Below are positions 60,081 through 64,000 of a stretch of 64,000 nucleotides of DNA, piece after piece. Source of the DNA: Vagococcus martis (GTDB lineage: Bacteria > Bacillota > Bacilli > Lactobacillales > Vagococcaceae); the NCBI RefSeq assembly GCF_002026305.1, contig NZ_MVAB01000001.1:310001-374000 (forward strand), given 5' to 3'. Both the position numbers and the translations under genes were made by a program. The notes under the pieces were generated by a model, which saw only the letters and a list, made by a program, of their open reading frames with translations, was not told the DNA's origin and made no database searches. The stretch's first letter is position 1. Each line of letters starts with the position of its first letter.

Positions 60081-60110
60081 AAAGCTAGAGAAAAATATTC
60101 TCTAGCTAAA
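60081..60110 (-). terminator. Terminator after rbfA
   Basis: AGCTAGAG and CTCTAGCT form a perfect 8-bp stem with an AT loop, followed on the minus strand by a T-run that is now cut by copy 2 of the insertion sequence. Confidence 0.75.
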
Positions 60111-60114
60111 TGAC

Positions 60115-60462
60115 TTAGTCTTTATTTAATCCTCTTAATAATTCATCAATATGATTTCCATATTCTACTGACTCATCTCTAACAAATGCTATTTCTGGTG
60201 TCTTGTAGATACTTAATCTATGACCTAACTCACGTCGAACTAAACCTGTTACTTTGTCTAATCCTTCTTGAGCTTTTTGTTTATCTGAGGCTTTATCACT
60301 TAATAAACTATAATAAATTGTTGCTTCTTGTAAATCACCTGTTACTTTTACGTCAGTGATGCTTACATCTTGTACTCGTGGATCACGTACTTTTTTATGT
60401 AAAATATCATTCACTTCTTTTAATATTTCTTGAGCGACACGACGATCTCGGTAATTTGCCAT
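60115..60462 (-). CDS. rbfA: Ribosome-binding factor A
   Basis: A 115-residue KH-fold protein ([29 protein letters not shown]..., [16 protein letters not shown]) needed for maturation of the 30S subunit and 16S rRNA 5' end. It lies 31 bp after infB, the last gene of the nusA-infB operon. Confidence 0.97.
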   Translation of the reverse strand: MANYRDRRVAQEILKEVNDILHKKVRDPRVQDVSITDVKVTGDLQEATIYYSLLSDKASDKQKAQEGLDKVTGLVRRELGHRLSIYKTPEIAFVRDESVEYGNHIDELLRGLNKD

Positions 60463-60493
60463 ATGCTTATCCTCCTCATATAAATGAGCTGAA

Positions 60494-62821
60494 TTATTTT
60501 TTAACTTCTTCCATGATATATCCTTCGATTACATCATCAACTTTTACGTCGTTGTAATTTTCTAAGGTTACACCACACTCAAATCCCATTTTAACTTCTT
60601 TAGCATCGTCTTTAAAACGTTTCAAGCTTGCTAAGTTTCCTTCATGAATTACAATGCCATCACGAATTAAACGAATACCACAGTCACGACGAATGAATCC
60701 TTCCGTTACGTAACATCCTGCAATCGTACCTACTTTAGATACATTGTAAGTTTCACGAACTTGCATTTGTCCTGTAATTTTCTCAACAAATTCAGGATCA
60801 AGCATTCCTTTCATCGCTGTTTCGATTTCTTCGATAACTTTATAGATGATTCTGTGTAAACGAATATCTACTTGCTCTTGTTCTGCTTGTGTACGAGCTT
60901 GTGCTGTTGGTCGAACGTTGAATCCGACGATAATCGCATTACTTGCAGAAGCTAATGTGATATCACTTTCGTTAATCGCCCCAACTGCTGAATGGACGAT
61001 TTTAACACGTACGCCTTCAACATCAATTTTAGTTAAACTAGCTGCTAATGCTTCAGCTGAACCTTGAACGTCCGCTTTGATAATAACATTAACTTCTTTC
61101 ATTTCTCCGTCTTTAAGACTTTCGAATAAGTTATCTAGTGTCACACGTTGGCTGACTTGTCGTTGTTCTAACAACGCGCGTTTCGCTCTTTCTTCACCGG
61201 CTGCACGAGCTGTTTTTTCATCTTCAAAGGTTACAAATCTATCACCAGCTTGTGGTACATCATTTAATCCTGTAATTTCAACTGGTGTTGCAGGTCCAGC
61301 TGCTTTATCACGGCGACCAATATCATTTGTCATTACACGCACACGTCCATGAGTGTTACCAACAACGATTGGGTCTTGTACATGTAGTGTTCCTTGTTGT
61401 ACTAATAATGTTACAACAGGTCCCTTACTTTTATCTAAACGTGCTTCAATAACTGTACCGATTGCACGTTGTGTTGGGTCAGCTTTTAAGTCTTCCACTT
61501 CAGAAACTAGAAGAACCATTTCTAACAATTCATCAATGTTATCACCAAATTTGGCTGAAATTGGAACGAAGATAGTGTCACCACCCCATGATTCAGGTAT
61601 CAAACCATATTCGCTTAATTCCTGCATTACACGATCTGGGTTAGCTGTTGGTTTATCAATTTTATTAACAGCTACGATAATTGGTACTTCAGCTGCTTTA
61701 GCATGGTTAATGGCTTCAACAGTTTGAGGCATCACACCATCATCAGCTGCGACAACTAAAATCGTAATATCGGTGATACTTGCTCCACGCGCACGCATGC
61801 TTGTAAACGCCGCATGTCCTGGTGTATCCAAGAATGTAATTGGTTTGCCATCAATATCAATTTGGTAAGCACCAATATGTTGTGTAATACCTCCAGCTTC
61901 ACCTGAAGTGACTTTAGCATTTCTTAATGTATCTAACAGTGTTGTTTTACCGTGGTCAACGTGACCCATAACAGTAACAACTGGCGGACGACTAACTAAT
62001 TTGTCCGGATCAACGACATCAGATTCAAAGAATTTATCAATATCTGCTACGTCTTCTTGAACTTTTTCTTCTGCTTCAATACCATAATCCGTCGCTAATA
62101 ATTCAATTGTATCTTTATCTAACGCTTGGTTTTGGTTAACCATCACACCTAATAGGAATAATTTTTTAATAATTTCTGCTGGTTCACGGTAAATTTTCTT
62201 AGCAATATCTGCTACGTTCATCCCTTCAGTGTAAACTAACACTTCTGGTAATTCTTTAAATTTACGTGGTGGTACAGCTGGTTTATTAGATGTTTGATGT
62301 TTCCCTTTTTTATTGTTGCGTCGTTTGTTATTTTTGTTATAATGATTGTTTTGGTTACCTTGATAAGGACGATTACCATTGTTATTGCGGTTTCCACCTT
62401 TATTTTGGTTGTTATTATTGTTTCCAGTCGAATTATTATTTCTGTTTGGTTGACTATTAGTATTTCCAGCCGATTTTTTAGTTACATTAGCTGATGCATT
62501 TTGATTATTGTTTGATTTATTCGTTGGTTGTTGTTTGTTTTGGTTCTGATTATTCACTCGATTACCCTTACTGTTATCATTATTTTCTGATTTTTTATCA
62601 GAATGATTATTTTTTTTAGCTGGTGCTTGACCAGTTTTTTTATTATCTTGTCCCTTAGCTTTTGAAGGTGCTAATAGGTGTTTGACTTTACTGATGTCTG
62701 AGTCAGTTAATGTACTCATATGATTTTTCACATCAACACCTGCGGACTGAGCTTTTTCTACGATATCTTTACTAGGAACATTTAGTTCTTTTGCTAATTC
62801 ATATACGCGTTTTTTACTCAT
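60494..62821 (-). CDS. infB: Translation initiation factor IF-2
   Basis: A 775-residue GTPase that places initiator tRNA. An N-terminal IF2N motif ([22 protein letters not shown]) is followed by a low-complexity Asn/Lys/Gln-rich linker (about residues 55-175), a second IF2N, then the G domain ([27 protein letters not shown]) and domains II-IV. The Asn-rich linker is longer and more extreme than the usual Lys/Ala/Glu-rich one. It follows ylxQ by 12 bp. Confidence 0.98.
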   Translation of the reverse strand: MSKKRVYELAKELNVPSKDIVEKAQSAGVDVKNHMSTLTDSDISKVKHLLAPSKAKGQDNKKTGQAPAKKNNHSDKKSENNDNSKGNRVNNQNQNKQQPTNKSNNNQNASANVTKKSAGNTNSQPNRNNNSTGNNNNNQNKGGNRNNNGNRPYQGNQNNHYNKNNKRRNNKKGKHQTSNKPAVPPRKFKELPEVLVYTEGMNVADIAKKIYREPAEIIKKLFLLGVMVNQNQALDKDTIELLATDYGIEAEEKVQEDVADIDKFFESDVVDPDKLVSRPPVVTVMGHVDHGKTTLLDTLRNAKVTSGEAGGITQHIGAYQIDIDGKPITFLDTPGHAAFTSMRARGASITDITILVVAADDGVMPQTVEAINHAKAAEVPIIVAVNKIDKPTANPDRVMQELSEYGLIPESWGGDTIFVPISAKFGDNIDELLEMVLLVSEVEDLKADPTQRAIGTVIEARLDKSKGPVVTLLVQQGTLHVQDPIVVGNTHGRVRVMTNDIGRRDKAAGPATPVEITGLNDVPQAGDRFVTFEDEKTARAAGEERAKRALLEQRQVSQRVTLDNLFESLKDGEMKEVNVIIKADVQGSAEALAASLTKIDVEGVRVKIVHSAVGAINESDITLASASNAIIVGFNVRPTAQARTQAEQEQVDIRLHRIIYKVIEEIETAMKGMLDPEFVEKITGQMQVRETYNVSKVGTIAGCYVTEGFIRRDCGIRLIRDGIVIHEGNLASLKRFKDDAKEVKMGFECGVTLENYNDVKVDDVIEGYIMEEVKK

Positions 62822-62833
62822 TCTCTCACCGTC

Positions 62834-63139
62834 CTATTCTGTCATTAGTTCACACATCTTTCGAGAAAATCCGGTGTCACATACCCCGACAATCATACGA
62901 TTTTTGCCAATTGCAGCGCTAAGTTCGGCTGAGGTGCATGGTGAAATCAATTTTGTATGATAACTATGACACTTGTCTCTCATTTTTTTTTCGGTATTTT
63001 CACTTGCATCACTTGCTAAAATTACCAAATTTACAGTATTTTTTCTGACTGACTGTAAAGTTGTTTCTTCGCCGGTAACAAGTTTACCAGCTTTCATTGC
63101 TAAACCTAAGAGATTAAGAAATCGTTGTTTATTTTCCAT
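62834..63139 (-). CDS. ylxQ: L7Ae/L30e-family RNA-binding protein YlxQ
   Basis: A 101-residue protein of the L7Ae/L30e/S12e/Gadd45 fold (LLGLAMKAGKLVTGEETTLQSVR, VILASDASENTEKKM), which binds kink-turn RNA. The ATG at 63139 (MENKQRFLNLLGLA) gives the usual family length. A frame start at 63178 would run well inside ylxR. It overlaps ylxR by 11 nt in the nusA operon. Confidence 0.92.
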   Translation of the reverse strand: MENKQRFLNLLGLAMKAGKLVTGEETTLQSVRKNTVNLVILASDASENTEKKMRDKCHSYHTKLISPCTSAELSAAIGKNRMIVGVCDTGFSRKMCELMTE

Positions 63140-63428
63140 TTCCGAATAGTTCTCTCCTTGCCTTTTGGTGTGACACATAGTCTAGCAACTCTTGATAGAA
63201 GTCATCTGTCAACGTATCGTTTAGCACTCTGTCTAGAATCTTTTGATCCCAACTTTTTTGGACAACTTCTGGTTCCATAGATAGATATGCCCCTCTACCA
63301 GGCATTTTTCCAGTTGGATCAATCGAAATTTCACCCTCTTTAGAACGAACGATACGAATCATGTCTTTTTTGGGCTTCATTTCATTCGATACAACGCATT
63401 TACGCATGGGAATTTTTCTTTGTTTCAT
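63129..63428 (-). CDS. ylxR: YlxR-family RNA-binding / nucleoid-associated protein
   Basis: A 99-residue protein with the DUF448 motif (RKCVVSNEMKPKKDMIRIVRS, GRGAYLS). In other bacteria YlxR/RnpM binds RNA or DNA and has been tied to RNase P control. It stands between nusA and ylxQ, 25 bp after nusA. Confidence 0.93.
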   Translation of the reverse strand: MKQRKIPMRKCVVSNEMKPKKDMIRIVRSKEGEISIDPTGKMPGRGAYLSMEPEVVQKSWDQKILDRVLNDTLTDDFYQELLDYVSHQKARRELFGNGK

Positions 63429-63453
63429 CTATTTCGCCTCCCAAAAAGTGGTT

Positions 63454-64000
63454 TTATTCTTCATCTTCTTCTACTATGATACTCTCTTCTTCAACCTCTT
63501 CTGTTACTTCCTCAGAGATTTCGTCAATAGCATCTTCTAGAATTTCTTCCACAACTAATTCTTCGTTTGCTTCAATAACTTCTTCTATTAATTCTTCTTC
63601 GTTTTCAGCTGAAATTTTTTCCCATTCAGACTCAGGTTTGATGTCAATCTTATAACCTGTTAATTTTGCTGCTAGTCTAGCATTTTGTCCACGTTTACCA
63701 ATTGCTAATGATAATTGGAAATCTGGCACAACAACTGTACAAGCACGTTGATTTGGTTCAAAGATAACGTCTATTACTTGTGCTGGATTTAGTGCATTTG
63801 AGATAAAGACAGCAGGGTCTTCATTCCACTCAACAATATCCATGTTTTCGCCTTTTAATTCATTAACAATCGCTTGAACACGTTGCCCTTTAGGTCCAAC
63901 ACACGTTCCAACTGGGTCGATGTCTTTATTATCCGCTGTTACAGCAACTTTTGCTCTGTCTCCTGCTTCTCTTGCAATGCTAACAATCTCTACTTCACCA
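63454..64000 (-). CDS. nusA: Transcription factor NusA (C-terminal part, runs off the window)
   Basis: The open frame runs from the window edge to 63454. It includes the KH domains ([46 protein letters not shown]) and an acidic Glu-rich tail of about 50 residues. NusA modulates pausing, termination and boxA antitermination. An internal ATG at 63843 is not the gene start, since the same frame continues upstream. The N-terminal and S1 domains lie beyond 64,000. Confidence 0.97.
   Translation of the reverse strand, partial: GEVEIVSIAREAGDRAKVAVTADNKDIDPVGTCVGPKGQRVQAIVNELKGENMDIVEWNEDPAVFISNALNPAQVIDVIFEPNQRACTVVVPDFQLSLAIGKRGQNARLAAKLTGYKIDIKPESEWEKISAENEEELIEEVIEANEELVVEEILEDAIDEISEEVTEEVEEESIIVEEDEE

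Overview
The window is chromosomal DNA of a low-GC Gram-positive coccus of the Enterococcaceae, most likely Vagococcus or a close Enterococcus relative. This rests on the gene order nusA-ylxR-ylxQ-infB-rbfA-truB-ribF-hemW-hrcA-grpE-dnaK-dnaJ, CIRCE control of hrcA, a liaXYZ-type cell-envelope stress operon, a WalR box, and AT-rich intergenic DNA with short U-tract terminators. The species cannot be fixed from the sequence alone.

Positions 1 to about 15,688 are the right-hand part of a Tn916-family conjugative transposon. It holds the end of orf21, oriT, the relaxase gene orf20, orf19, ardA (orf18), the transfer genes orf17 to orf13, the tet(M) attenuation leader and tet(M), the regulatory genes orf6, orf9, orf7 and orf8, a structured non-coding stretch with a ribosomal-type boxA, and xis-int. 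The left end (orf24 to most of orf21) lies outside the window. The right end is joined to the first codons of a leftward ABC-transporter ATPase gene, whose two permease genes (15,732-17,949) are intact. The transposon therefore appears to have knocked out the ATPase.

From 15.7 to 30.3 kb, all host genes point left: two ABC permeases, a K+ channel coupled to a DUF6020-type membrane protein, a 1419-residue CoA-dehydratase activase-type protein, liaZ-liaY-liaX with a LiaR-like promoter, and a secreted M23 hydrolase behind a WalR box. The hydrolase reading frame is broken in a poly-A/T run. From 30.4 to 43.3 kb come argH-argG, phoU-pstB-pstB-pstA-pstC-pstS with PHO-box-like repeats, and uvrA-uvrB. 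pepC is the only rightward host gene apart from the transposases.

From 44.8 to 64 kb come an insertion-sequence graveyard, gnd, an EamA transporter, a zinc-binding lipoprotein, dnaJ-dnaK-grpE-hrcA, hemW-ribF-truB, a Gfo/Idh oxidoreductase, and rbfA-infB-ylxQ-ylxR-nusA running off the end. Two complete copies of one ISL3-family element (27.5 and 58.6 kb) each carry 8-bp target duplications and each sit in or at an intrinsic terminator. A third copy is a fragment. Each complete copy has a different one-base homopolymer frameshift. With the M23 gene this makes three such events, so either real decay or homopolymer error in the assembly must be considered.
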